Origin: an uncultured Fretibacterium sp.
Lineage (GTDB): Bacteria; Synergistota; Synergistia; Synergistales; Aminobacteriaceae
Direction of reading: 5' to 3'
Assembly (NCBI GenBank): GCA_937899395.1
Contig: CALBPU010000181.1
Coordinates: 11,543-75,542, forward strand
Length of the DNA: 64,000 nucleotides
In this document: positions 19,439 through 28,585 of the stretch, piece after piece
Position numbering within the stretch: the first letter of the stretch is position 1
Layout of the letters: each line of letters starts with the position of its first letter
Notes under the pieces: generated by a model
The model's database searches: none
What the model saw: only the letters and a program-made list of their open reading frames with translations
Told to the model about the DNA's origin: nothing
Position numbers and translations under genes: made by a program

Positions 19439-20626
19439 TTAACGTTTCAAATATTTTATAGGATTTGCTGGTGTACCAAAAACTCTGACTTCAAAATGTA
19501 AATGGTAGCCTGTTGTATTACCTGTTTTACCTACACGAGCTATTACAGCACCGTTTTTAACGACTTGTCCTTCTTTTACAAGGCTTGCTGAAAGATGAGC
19601 ATATAAAGTTGAATAACCTCTTCCGTGATCTAAAACGACAACACGTCCGTAACCTCTTAACCAACCGTCATAAATCACTTCTCCCGGAGCGGCTGCTTTA
19701 ACAGGAGTTCCGTTTGGAGCAGCAATATCAATGCCCGAATGTAAAATATTTCGTTTTAAGATCGGGTGCATTCTATTTCCGTAACCGCTTGCAATTTGAC
19801 CTCTTACAGGCCAATCGAACATGGAGCCTTTACCTGTTACATAAGATTTTTTGGCAGCTTCAGAACGTTTCCTTTGTAATTCCGCTATCATTCTTCCTGC
19901 TTGTTTTTGAGCTTGTTCGGCTTCAATAGCGGCTTTTTCGGCCAATGCTTTTTTCTTCTTTATCGAGCTTATAAATGAGTTTGTCTCTTTGATACTAAGT
20001 TTATATTTATTGCGCTGGGTTTGAACAGCTTCGGTTTTTTCCTGTAATCTTGTTTGTTGCTCGTTCATGGTTTGACGGCTTAAATCAAGATTTTGAACTC
20101 TCGATTGAAGTTGTGATAAAATCTCCTCATCACGTTGAGTAACTAAATTCAACAAATGTGCAGTTTCAACAGCTTCAAAAACGCTTCTTGATGCAAACAT
20201 CATTCGCATAGTACCGGCTTCTCCGTATTTATACATGTCAAGCAATCTGCCTTTCATTTGTTCGGAGAGTTCAGCTATTTTAACCTGTTCATCTTTTATG
20301 TTGTCATCAAGGACATCTATATTTTCCTGAATTTTTTTGTTTTGAAGTTCAAGGACTGTTAATTCCTGCCGTGCAACGCTTTCATCTTGCTGTAAAGTAT
20401 TTACTTTAGTTAGTAAACTCTCAACCTGATTTCCCATATCTTGAACTTGCTTCTTGTATTTCTCTACTTGTTTGGCAAGATCAGAACGTTTTTTTTCTTC
20501 TTCTGCTATTTGAGAATCAATGCTTCCTTTACTCTTTTTAGCAGCGGAATTTACAGGTGTTGAGACATAAATTAATGAAATTACAACTAAAATAACAAGA
20601 CTTGAAAACTTTATAAACTTACGCAT
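19439..20626 (-). CDS. M23-family murein endopeptidase (EnvC paralogue with intact site)
   Basis: It has a signal peptide (about 1-28), a coiled coil (about 33-265) and a C-terminal LytM/M23 domain. All expected residues are present: HSGID for the HxxxD motif, YAHLS, and HLHFEVR for the HxH motif, so it should bind zinc and cleave peptide cross-links. Length 395. Its ATG lies directly after the ftsX stop, so FtsEX and this protein are probably a functional unit. Compare the next gene, where two of these residues are lost. Confidence 0.92.
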   Translation of the reverse strand: MRKFIKFSSLVILVVISLIYVSTPVNSAAKKSKGSIDSQIAEEEKKRSDLAKQVEKYKKQVQDMGNQVESLLTKVNTLQQDESVARQELTVLELQNKKIQENIDVLDDNIKDEQVKIAELSEQMKGRLLDMYKYGEAGTMRMMFASRSVFEAVETAHLLNLVTQRDEEILSQLQSRVQNLDLSRQTMNEQQTRLQEKTEAVQTQRNKYKLSIKETNSFISSIKKKKALAEKAAIEAEQAQKQAGRMIAELQRKRSEAAKKSYVTGKGSMFDWPVRGQIASGYGNRMHPILKRNILHSGIDIAAPNGTPVKAAAPGEVIYDGWLRGYGRVVVLDHGRGYSTLYAHLSASLVKEGQVVKNGAVIARVGKTGNTTGYHLHFEVRVFGTPANPIKYLKR

Positions 20627-21523
20627 TTATTCGGGCCTCGTTATTGAGTTTATGAACCTCGCTACAACAATGTAACTGCAAACCCAACCTAATGTTGCTC
20701 CAAATCCTGCTAACAAACCGCAAAATCTGAAAATTATATTTTTATCCGTCAACAAACTTGTGCGCAAAAACGGTAAACTGTTTTCTAATAAGGCTATTCC
20801 TGGGAAATATGTTCCAAGAATGCCGCCAGCAGCTATTAATGCACCGAAAAACGCTAATAACGTTCCTTCAAGCACAAATGGCGATGCTATGTAAGCACGT
20901 GTTGCTCCGATTAAATACATTATTCCTATTTCATCTCTTCGTGAATATAATGAAATATGTATAGTGTTATAAACAACTAACGCAGTTATTACAACGGATA
21001 ATATAAACATTACAAGAGCAACTCTTGACGAAATATTTGATAATGCTGAAATCCTTTTTACAACCATTCCGGCATACACAACATCGTCAACTTCAGGAAG
21101 TGCTTTTAATTCATCAACTAAAGGCTCAACATCTTCTGCTTTTCTGACGTGAATTTCAAAATTATAAGGTATCGGATTTTCACCTAACATCTCTAAAGCT
21201 CTGGAATGGCTGCCCATTTTCTCCTGAAGTTTTGCAAGCGAATCTGAAGGTGAATATACTTTCATTGCCGAAACATATTCTAATTCCTGAATTTTTTCAG
21301 CTACTGAATTAACGTCTAAAGTAGTGTCCTTAACTAAATATGCCTGAACAACCAATTCACTTTCAAGGCGATTCAAGAGATTTTCAAGATTTAATGAAAA
21401 TAGCGTCGTAATTCCTAAAATCCACAGCATAACTCCTGCCGTAATTAAAGTTAATAACCCTAAAATCCAGTGTCGGGCTATTAACCTGAACATATCACGC
21501 AATATATATTTTATAGTAGTCAT
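20627..21523 (-). CDS. ftsX: Cell division protein FtsX
   Basis: FtsX is the membrane partner of FtsE; its extracytoplasmic loop relays ATPase cycles to EnvC-type regulators of cell-wall hydrolases. The 298 residues show an N-terminal transmembrane helix (about 22-44), a ~120-residue periplasmic domain (SELVVQAYLVKDTTL onward) and three C-terminal helices. The start overlaps the ftsE stop by 1 nt. Confidence 0.94.
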   Translation of the reverse strand: MTTIKYILRDMFRLIARHWILGLLTLITAGVMLWILGITTLFSLNLENLLNRLESELVVQAYLVKDTTLDVNSVAEKIQELEYVSAMKVYSPSDSLAKLQEKMGSHSRALEMLGENPIPYNFEIHVRKAEDVEPLVDELKALPEVDDVVYAGMVVKRISALSNISSRVALVMFILSVVITALVVYNTIHISLYSRRDEIGIMYLIGATRAYIASPFVLEGTLLAFFGALIAAGGILGTYFPGIALLENSLPFLRTSLLTDKNIIFRFCGLLAGFGATLGWVCSYIVVARFINSITRPE

Positions 21524-22206
21524 TAATTATAAGAGCCTCCCTTCTCATCTCTGATTAATCTGCCGTTTTCAAGCTCTATAACTCGTTTTCTTGATGAATT
21601 TACTATTGCTTGATTATGAGTTGACATTACAACCGTAACTCCAGCAGCATTTATTGCAAATAAAATCTTCATTACCTCAGCAGCTGTGTGAAAATCTAAA
21701 TTTCCAGTCGGTTCGTCCGCTATAAATAACGAAGGTGTGTTTGCTAATGCTCTTGCGATTGCAACTCTTTGCTGTTCTCCTCCTGAAAGCTGTGCTGGTT
21801 TCATCGAACGTCTTCGCCACAAACCTACTTGATTTATAACATCTTTAGTTCGCTCTTCAACAAGATTTTTCGGAACTGACATTGTTTCCATTACAAAAGC
21901 AACATTTTCATAAACTGTAAGTGCAGGAATCAATTTGAAATCCTGAGCTACTAATCCTACATCACGTCTGTAATAAGGGACGTCCGAACTTCTCATTCGT
22001 CTGAGATCATAATCTCCAACCGTTATTGAACCTTTTGAAGGCAACAATTCACGTGTTATTAAGCGTAGTAATGTTGATTTTCCCGAACCTGTCTGACCGA
22101 TTATATAAACAAATTCTCCTTGAGTAATATCCAAGCTAATATCCGTAAGTGCTGCTATATCAGGCTGAAATATTTTTGTTACTCCCGAAAAATTTATATT
22201 CATCAA
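21523..22206 (-). CDS. ftsE: Cell division ATP-binding protein FtsE
   Basis: ABC ATPase of the FtsEX complex. Walker A is GQTGSGKST (37-45), the signature is LSGGEQQRVAIARAL, Walker B is LFIADEPTGNLD, and the switch His is in STHNQ. Length 227 is typical. The ATG at 22206 directly follows the upstream unknown gene (no gap), and the stop overlaps ftsX. Confidence 0.95.
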   Translation of the reverse strand: MMNINFSGVTKIFQPDIAALTDISLDITQGEFVYIIGQTGSGKSTLLRLITRELLPSKGSITVGDYDLRRMRSSDVPYYRRDVGLVAQDFKLIPALTVYENVAFVMETMSVPKNLVEERTKDVINQVGLWRRRSMKPAQLSGGEQQRVAIARALANTPSLFIADEPTGNLDFHTAAEVMKILFAINAAGVTVVMSTHNQAIVNSSRKRVIELENGRLIRDEKGGSYN

Positions 22207-23103
22207 TTATTCATCTCCTTTATATTTAGCTCGTTCTATCATTGCCTGCTGTGTGTCGTATTCTCCCCATAATGCGAGTATTATGTCATCTGTTGACATC
22301 TTTCTGACTTCTTTAAGTTCATTGTAAAGTTCATGATTCAAATATTCCCACAAAACAAACGTAGTATCTGAATTTTTTCCGTTATCATAATTAAACCTTT
22401 TCACAATAAGCCAACCTGATACAGGATTATATAAAATAACAGGCGAAATTTTTTGTGCTGCTACATGATCTATTTCAAGTTTTGTAAATGAAAGTTGTTT
22501 CAGTTCGCTAATAACGCCTTTATCAGGTATATTCAAAATTGAAAACCATATTTTCATTACATTTTTTGAATCCGTAAAAGTTTCAGGCCCCGCCTTTAAC
22601 CATGCTTTTAATCTGCGTGCAGTTTCAAATTCATGTCGTGCCAATGCAAATCTTAAAGTCCAATAAGTCTTGCAAAGCGTTAAATCATTCTTCATAGTTT
22701 CGTTGAAAGTTTTTTCGTCTGAAAACTTTATTTCTTTTTCTCTTAATATGGTTTTTAACATTAATAACGTCGGAACATGCCTTCCGGGAGGTTCGGTCAA
22801 TGAAAATAATTCTTTACGAAGAGCATTAACTGTTTCTTTCGGAATTACTGTAGGTTTTGAATTTCCGTTCGACAAAGATAAAACTTGATCATCATATAAA
22901 AATACATCTTGATGTTTATCTCCTGATTTTAACACCCATTTTGAACCGATTCCGAGCAAATATTGATTATGAGGTAACAACAACATCACCGAAGGTTCTT
23001 CAGGCATTGTAATATTATTCGGGATATTTTCGGGCGGCAATTCCGCTAAAGTTCCGTTAGACATTAATTCAAGCAACAATTTTTCATTCACCTCTCTCAT
23101 CAT
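22207..23103 (-). CDS. Conserved-context protein of unknown function
   Basis: 298 residues that I do not recognise. There is no signal peptide or membrane helix. Hydrophobic strands such as SVMLLLPHNQYLLGIGSKWVL near residue 40 and an acidic/aromatic C-terminus (LWGEYDTQQAMIERAKYKGDE) suggest a soluble cytoplasmic protein. It overlaps the Ppx/GppA gene by 20 nt and abuts ftsE, so it is expressed with them; a regulatory role with FtsE is possible but unproven. The MM start allows two adjacent ATGs. Confidence 0.6.
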   Translation of the reverse strand: MMREVNEKLLLELMSNGTLAELPPENIPNNITMPEEPSVMLLLPHNQYLLGIGSKWVLKSGDKHQDVFLYDDQVLSLSNGNSKPTVIPKETVNALRKELFSLTEPPGRHVPTLLMLKTILREKEIKFSDEKTFNETMKNDLTLCKTYWTLRFALARHEFETARRLKAWLKAGPETFTDSKNVMKIWFSILNIPDKGVISELKQLSFTKLEIDHVAAQKISPVILYNPVSGWLIVKRFNYDNGKNSDTTFVLWEYLNHELYNELKEVRKMSTDDIILALWGEYDTQQAMIERAKYKGDE

Positions 23104-24013
23104 ATATCAACAGTCCGTGCCTCAAGCCGTTAATGCTGACCGTAAATGAATTTACCTCAAAAAATTTCAATATTGTCAATATAATACATGCACTCCCTAA
23201 TATTATATCTGCCCTCGCAGGCGGTAAACCGATTATATTTTCACGCTCTTTTAACGTCAATGATGAATACATTTTTATCTGACGTTCAACATCTCTTACC
23301 GTTAAAATTCCTCCGTGAAGTTTTGACGGATCAAAATTTTCACACGCATATTTAACTCCTGCCATTGACACTGCACCTCCGCCAACTCCGATTATCTTCA
23401 GTGTTTCACCTGAAGGCGCAAAATCAATTATATTATACTCAAGCAAAAGATTTTTAACATAATTTACAATTTCATCACAAAATTTTGCTTTAACGGGTTT
23501 GTTATTATCGTAGGAAAATTTCTCCAAAAGTGTTACAGCTCCTATCGGAACACTTACGATTTTTTCAATGTTACCGTTTAACCCGATTACAAATTCCGTG
23601 CTTCCTCCTCCGGAATCAAACATCAAAACTTTTCCCTTAACGTCAAATCCGTCAATAGCTCCGTACCACGAATATTTTGCTTCGTCTTCTCCGGAAAATA
23701 CATGAACATCATAACCTGTCGAATCTTTTACCATATTAACAAATTCCTGCGAATTTTTAGCTGTCCTTAATGCCATAGTACCGACTATGAAAATTTCATC
23801 ACCGTATTTTTTTGCTCTTCTTACCATTTTAGTTACGGCAGTGCAGGAATTTTTCATGCTCTGTTCGTTCAAGTATCCCGAAACTGACATTCCTTTTCCG
23901 AGTTTCACAACTTCAGTTTCATCACGGATAACTTTTACTTTAGAGTTTATGACATTAGCAACACGCATTTTTATCGAATTGCTTCCGATGTCTATTACAG
24001 CCTTAACCGCCAT
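23084..24013 (-). CDS. Ppx/GppA phosphatase family protein
   Basis: An exopolyphosphatase/pppGpp-phosphohydrolase of the ASKHA fold. Phosphate-binding motifs are AVIDIGSNSIKMRVA at the N-terminus and MFDSGGGSTEFVIG near 130-145; GVGGGAVSMAG follows. At 309 residues it has only the catalytic core and lacks the C-terminal HD-like half of E. coli Ppx. It may act on polyphosphate or pppGpp. It overlaps both neighbours. Confidence 0.9.
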   Translation of the reverse strand: MAVKAVIDIGSNSIKMRVANVINSKVKVIRDETEVVKLGKGMSVSGYLNEQSMKNSCTAVTKMVRRAKKYGDEIFIVGTMALRTAKNSQEFVNMVKDSTGYDVHVFSGEDEAKYSWYGAIDGFDVKGKVLMFDSGGGSTEFVIGLNGNIEKIVSVPIGAVTLLEKFSYDNNKPVKAKFCDEIVNYVKNLLLEYNIIDFAPSGETLKIIGVGGGAVSMAGVKYACENFDPSKLHGGILTVRDVERQIKMYSSLTLKERENIIGLPPARADIILGSACIILTILKFFEVNSFTVSINGLRHGLLIYDERGE

Positions 24014-25136
24014 GTTTCCGCCTCAATGATTCCTGAAATACGAAACAAAATGCCGTTACAGGAATTGTGAATAATAATCCTAATGTCCCTGCCAGACTTT
24101 GAACAATCTCTTGAGCTATATAAGGGTCGTTCAAAATTCCCGAAATTTCAACTCCTGCACTGCAAATTAATATCGCCATCGGTAAAGAGCTTCCGAGATA
24201 AGCAAGTATTAATGTGTTAATCATGCTTCCGAGAACTTCGCTTCCGACGTTAAGACCTGCTAACAAAAGCCTGTCGAGATGAATTTTTTCATCATAATCA
24301 ACAAATTCGGACATTGAAGCAGTAACTGACACTCCGACATCTAACACCGCTCCTATTGAGCCTATTAAAACCGATGAAAGCAATACGCCCCTCATGTTCA
24401 AATTCGGTAATGTTGAAGCAAGCAAAGCCGAACCTTCACCTGCTAATCCCGACAACTGCCACAAATGAACCATTGCAGCACCGCAAGCAAAACCGCACAT
24501 TACTCCGCCTAAACTTCCAAGCAATGAAACTAACATATATCTTATATGTCGGACTACGCACAAAATCGTTACGGTCGAAATGATGAACACCGAAGCTATT
24601 GCAACAGGCACAGGAGACCAGCCCAATGTTACTAACGGTATCATAGTAAATATTAATACGCCTATCGAAGCTCCTAATCCTAAAAGCGCAAATAGTCCTC
24701 TGTAACCAGTCAACGCTATTAACATCGTGCAAACCGCCATTATTATTCCTGCTACCGAAGGCACTCTGAATGAATCTGCGATTGAATATTGAACTGTTCC
24801 GTCCTCAAAATAATCCCAAACTAACAAATAATTTCGTCCAGGAATAATTTCAAGTCCGCTTCCCGATAACCTTACCGTGTTTACGGTTATAACTTCACCG
24901 CTGTTATTACCCGATAAAACCATCAATATTAATTGACGTTCCAATGTTTCGTATCTGTCTTCATCACCTGAAATATCGGATTGCCTGATTTTTTCTTCTC
25001 CGGCTTCAAGTACTCTTACTATTAAAGATTCGGAGGTGTTCCAGTTTTTAATGGCAAAATAATTTACAAGATAATAAAACGTCCACGCTACAGCCAACGC
25101 AAAAATTATTTTCAGCACAAAATTTTTAGTCTTCAT
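24003..25136 (-). CDS. YibE/F family membrane protein
   Basis: The 377-residue protein has an N-terminal hydrophobic segment, a ~90-residue extracytoplasmic domain with a YSIADSFRVPS exit, and about seven C-terminal helices (from about residue 130). The segments LDVGVSVTASMSEF and GLNVGSEVLGSMINTLILAY are typical of YibE/F. The family is thought to transport or to act in the envelope, but no substrate is known. It overlaps the genes on both sides. Confidence 0.87.
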   Translation of the reverse strand: MKTKNFVLKIIFALAVAWTFYYLVNYFAIKNWNTSESLIVRVLEAGEEKIRQSDISGDEDRYETLERQLILMVLSGNNSGEVITVNTVRLSGSGLEIIPGRNYLLVWDYFEDGTVQYSIADSFRVPSVAGIIMAVCTMLIALTGYRGLFALLGLGASIGVLIFTMIPLVTLGWSPVPVAIASVFIISTVTILCVVRHIRYMLVSLLGSLGGVMCGFACGAAMVHLWQLSGLAGEGSALLASTLPNLNMRGVLLSSVLIGSIGAVLDVGVSVTASMSEFVDYDEKIHLDRLLLAGLNVGSEVLGSMINTLILAYLGSSLPMAILICSAGVEISGILNDPYIAQEIVQSLAGTLGLLFTIPVTAFCFVFQESLRRKHGG

Positions 25137-26064
25137 AGTTATTAATCCTTAACTCTAAAATTTCTCTCATGTCTTCAGGTAAAGGAGCATAAAATTTTTT
25201 ACCTGATATTTCATTCAACGATTCTTCATGTAAAATCGGAAATTCTAATTCATAAGCATGTAACATAGGACGCTTAATATTTTTCATGAGCCTGTTAAAT
25301 CCAAAATCTCCGTATTTTCTGTCGCCTAATATCGGGTGCCCTATATGTGCCATATGAACCCTTGCTTGATGTGTTCGGCCTGTCTGTAATTCCAGCTCAA
25401 CCAACGAAATTTTTTCATCTTCAGATGTGGCGAGAGTTTTACAGATTGTTACGGCTTTCGAGCCTGCTTCAGAGACTTTCACGAGATTTTTTTCAGCGTC
25501 CTTTAACAACGGTGCTTCAATCGTAATTTTTTCGGGAGCTTTACCAACAACTATTGCACGGTAAAATTTTTTGACCTTGCGTAATTTGAAGACCTCTTCT
25601 AATGCTCTTAACGATTTTCCGTGAAGCGCAACAATTAAAATTCCCGTTGTATTTCTATCTAGCCTGTGAACCGCAGCAGCCGTCCTTAATCCCGTAACGC
25701 TCCAAACTCTTGAAATTATAGAATCTCCTCCGGCTTCATCGGGCTGAACTAAAATTCCTGAAGGCTTGTTCAGGATTAAAACATTTTCTCCATGAAATAT
25801 TATTTTGATTTTTCCCCATGAAGAATATTTGTTCGTTAAAATTTTGTTATCGTTTTCATTTTTAAGAGGCCATTTAACGATTAACTCATCACCTTCATAG
25901 AGCCTTTCGCCGGGTTCACGGATTTTTTTTGAGTTCACACGAACTTCACCGAGCCTTATTGACTTCATTATCTCGCCTAAACTCACCCACTTGAATTTCC
26001 CCCTTAAAAACCTGTCCAGCCTCCTGCCGTCATCATCTCTTGAAATTTTTATTGAGTAACTCAT
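25126..26064 (-). CDS. RluA-family pseudouridine synthase (RluC/RluD type)
   Basis: It isomerises uridines in 23S rRNA. An N-terminal S4 RNA-binding domain (about 12-75) precedes the catalytic domain with the Asp in AAVHRLDRNTTGIL and the LQTGRTHQARVHMAHIGHPI motif. Length 312 is normal. Which uridines it targets (RluC- or RluD-like) cannot be told from this sequence. Confidence 0.92.
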   Translation of the reverse strand: MSYSIKISRDDDGRRLDRFLRGKFKWVSLGEIMKSIRLGEVRVNSKKIREPGERLYEGDELIVKWPLKNENDNKILTNKYSSWGKIKIIFHGENVLILNKPSGILVQPDEAGGDSIISRVWSVTGLRTAAAVHRLDRNTTGILIVALHGKSLRALEEVFKLRKVKKFYRAIVVGKAPEKITIEAPLLKDAEKNLVKVSEAGSKAVTICKTLATSEDEKISLVELELQTGRTHQARVHMAHIGHPILGDRKYGDFGFNRLMKNIKRPMLHAYELEFPILHEESLNEISGKKFYAPLPEDMREILELRINNYED

Positions 26065-26065
26065 T

Positions 26066-27109
26066 TTACTTTAACGAAATTCCCCGCCATAATCTTCGCT
26101 CCAACATCGGAATATAATCCGTGAAATCACTTTGAGGATTGAGATTTTCAATTTGATTTCGCCAAAACGTTACTCTGAAATCAATTTCATCAGCGGCATT
26201 TACGATTAAAGCCTCAGGAGTTTGAGGCAAGACGGGCGCACCGTATTCAAATTTTCCGTGATGGCTCAAAATTATATGTCCGAGTGCCAATGTTAAATCA
26301 TGGTCAATTTTTTCAATCTCAGCAGCTTTCATAAACATGTGATAGCCTATGACAGTATGATCAATGACGCTTGCTTCGGGTAAAGTTTTAGGTATTGTGT
26401 CATTCTTATAAGATTCAGTTTTCCCTATGTCATGAAGAAGCGCACCTGCAATTATTAAGTCAATGCTTATAGGAACGTTGAAATTTTTGTAATGTTCGGC
26501 CATGTCTCTTGCTCCTAAAGTAACAGATACCGAATGTTCAAGAAGCCCTGCCGTGTAAGCATGATGAAATGTAACAGCAGCAGGATAAGTTCTGAATTTT
26601 TCCCATAAACCGTGCTTAAAGAATATTGCGTTGAGAAAATTTTTCAATGTTTCATTAGAGATTTCGTTGATTAAGGATTTGAAACTTTCCTCTAAAAATT
26701 CCTGCTTTAACGGTGAACGTTTAATGAAAGATTTAGGAGGATATTTATTTTGATCAAGAATATAAATCTCAGTGAAATTATATTGTAACTGTCCTTTATA
26801 ATCCGATATGCGGCCTATAAAACCCATGCTCAAACCTTCAAAATTAAATCCGCAGTTATCGGGGTCAATCGGAAATTTATCGCCGTTCTGAATATTTTGC
26901 CAAGACGAATCGAACCATGCACGCCCCGTTATATCGCCCGTAGTATCTGTAACCATAATTTCCCAAAAAGGACGGTTATTGCGGTCTAACCTTCTGTAAA
27001 TTTTCGTTACGATACCTGTTAATGCAAAATCCGAATCTTTTGAGAGCTGTTTAATGTCCCTTATGTTGATAATTTTTTCTTTGTCCTTAGTAATTTTTAT
27101 TGCTTCCAT
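26066..27109 (-). CDS. YhaM-like OB/HD-domain 3'-5' exoribonuclease
   Basis: An N-terminal OB-fold (about 28-120, DFALTGIVTKIYRR) precedes an HD phosphohydrolase domain with HHAYTAGLLEHSVSV and LLHDIGKTESY metal ligands and a later LSHHGKFEYG. The 347 residues and domain order match YhaM, an RNA (and DNA) 3'-5' exonuclease. It is the first gene of the long minus-strand run, divergent from dcd. Confidence 0.88.
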   Translation of the reverse strand: MEAIKITKDKEKIINIRDIKQLSKDSDFALTGIVTKIYRRLDRNNRPFWEIMVTDTTGDITGRAWFDSSWQNIQNGDKFPIDPDNCGFNFEGLSMGFIGRISDYKGQLQYNFTEIYILDQNKYPPKSFIKRSPLKQEFLEESFKSLINEISNETLKNFLNAIFFKHGLWEKFRTYPAAVTFHHAYTAGLLEHSVSVTLGARDMAEHYKNFNVPISIDLIIAGALLHDIGKTESYKNDTIPKTLPEASVIDHTVIGYHMFMKAAEIEKIDHDLTLALGHIILSHHGKFEYGAPVLPQTPEALIVNAADEIDFRVTFWRNQIENLNPQSDFTDYIPMLERRLWRGISLK

Positions 27110-27200
27110 TGTTGAAGTCCTTAATTAAATCAAAAAATCAAATTTGTTATTATTATAACAGCGAGAAGATTTTATTAATTTGGAAGTGAAAAAGTTTAGA

Positions 27201-27722
27201 ATGATTTTATCGGGACTTGAAATTAAAAATCATATTGACCGTGATATTATAATCGAACCTTTTGATGAACGGAGATTAAATCCTAACAGTTATAATTTGT
27301 CGCTGCATAATGAGCTTTTAATTTACTCAAACAAAATTTTAGATATGCGTGAAAAAAACGACACTCAGAAAATTTTAATTCCTTCTGAAGGTTTTGTTCT
27401 TGAGCCGGGAGTGTTATATCTCGGACGTACCGAAGAATATACTAAGACTGAAAATTTTATTCCGATGTTAGAAGGAAGGTCATCAATAGGAAGACTTGGA
27501 ATTTGCATTCATGTTACGGCTGGATTTGGTGATGTAGGTTTTGCCGGATATTGGACACTTGAATTATTTTGCGTGCAGCCTGTGAGAATTTATACGGGAG
27601 TTCAGATAGCACAGATTTATTATCACACAATCAGCGAACCTTATGAACGTTACACGAAGGGCAAATATCAAAATAACGAAGGTATTCAGGCAAGTATGTT
27701 ATACAGGGAATTTGAAAGATGA
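27201..27722 (+). CDS. dcd: dCTP deaminase
   Basis: It converts dCTP to dUTP (or dUMP in bifunctional forms) for dTTP synthesis. The 173 residues include GRSSIGRLGICIHVTAG and the catalytic-Glu region FAGYWTLELF. I chose ATG 27201 because family members begin MILSxxEI; an in-frame TTG at 27180 would add seven residues that no relative needs. Its stop overlaps the nadK start (ATGA). Confidence 0.9.
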   Translation: MILSGLEIKNHIDRDIIIEPFDERRLNPNSYNLSLHNELLIYSNKILDMREKNDTQKILIPSEGFVLEPGVLYLGRTEEYTKTENFIPMLEGRSSIGRLGICIHVTAGFGDVGFAGYWTLELFCVQPVRIYTGVQIAQIYYHTISEPYERYTKGKYQNNEGIQASMLYREFER

Positions 27723-28585
27723 AAGAACTCGGATTAATAATAAATTTACGCAAGCCCGAAGCTGTGAAGATGGCTCAAAAAATTATGACATGGGCAAAAA
27801 ATCACGGCTGTGAAATTTTACTGCCTCATCAGGAAGCCAGCGCATTAACAACAGTAGGGCTTGACGATGAACAATGGCTCAAAACAGTAAAACTGGCTTT
27901 AGTAATCGGAGGAGACGGGACGTTTTTAAGGGCAGCACGTTACATAATGGGAACGGAAATAATTTTGCACGGGGTTAATATGGGGCATTTGGGTTTTTTA
28001 GCATCAACAAAACCTAATGAAATTGAAAGTGATTTAGAGAAGATTTTGAGCGACGATTTTGAAGTTATAGAACGTCGTGTTTTAAGCAGCGTTTTATATC
28101 ATGACGAATCGCCTTCTCATAAAATTTATGCCTTAAACGACATCGTATTAACAACTAATGCAATAGCCCGTTTAGTACAGATTGAAATCAGGTTCAATGA
28201 AAAATTCTTTTGTGTATTGCCTGCTGACGGAGTGATAGTTTCAAGTGCGACAGGTTCAACAGCTTATGCTCTTTCGGCAGGAGGTTCGATAATGCCGCCT
28301 CAAATGGACGCGATAATTTTGGCTCCGTTATGCGCACATACGTTATATTCAAGGCCGTTATTGGCATCGGATAAGGATACTATAACGTTAATACCGAGAG
28401 GAATTTCGAGAGATTTAATGTTGACGCAGGACGGACAGGTTGCTTATGAGATATTCCCGAATGACAGAATAGAAATCAAATTATCAGGAACTAAAAAAAT
28501 CAAGACACTGAATTTTCCCGATAAAGGATTTTTGGATATAGTAAGTGAAAAATTAGGTTGGGGCAAAGCGTTTAACAGTGATTAA
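27719..28585 (+). CDS. nadK: NAD kinase
   Basis: It phosphorylates NAD to NADP. The GGDGTFLRAAR motif (catalytic Asp), NMGHLGFLA and the GSTAYALSAGG loop are all present. Length 288 is normal. The ATG overlaps the dcd stop, and the stop overlaps the recN GTG start by 8 nt. Confidence 0.95.
   Translation: MKELGLIINLRKPEAVKMAQKIMTWAKNHGCEILLPHQEASALTTVGLDDEQWLKTVKLALVIGGDGTFLRAARYIMGTEIILHGVNMGHLGFLASTKPNEIESDLEKILSDDFEVIERRVLSSVLYHDESPSHKIYALNDIVLTTNAIARLVQIEIRFNEKFFCVLPADGVIVSSATGSTAYALSAGGSIMPPQMDAIILAPLCAHTLYSRPLLASDKDTITLIPRGISRDLMLTQDGQVAYEIFPNDRIEIKLSGTKKIKTLNFPDKGFLDIVSEKLGWGKAFNSD

Noticed and set aside
27180..27200. TTG start for dcd
   Set aside because: dCTP deaminases begin MILSxxEI, which is the ATG at 27201; the added residues have no counterpart.
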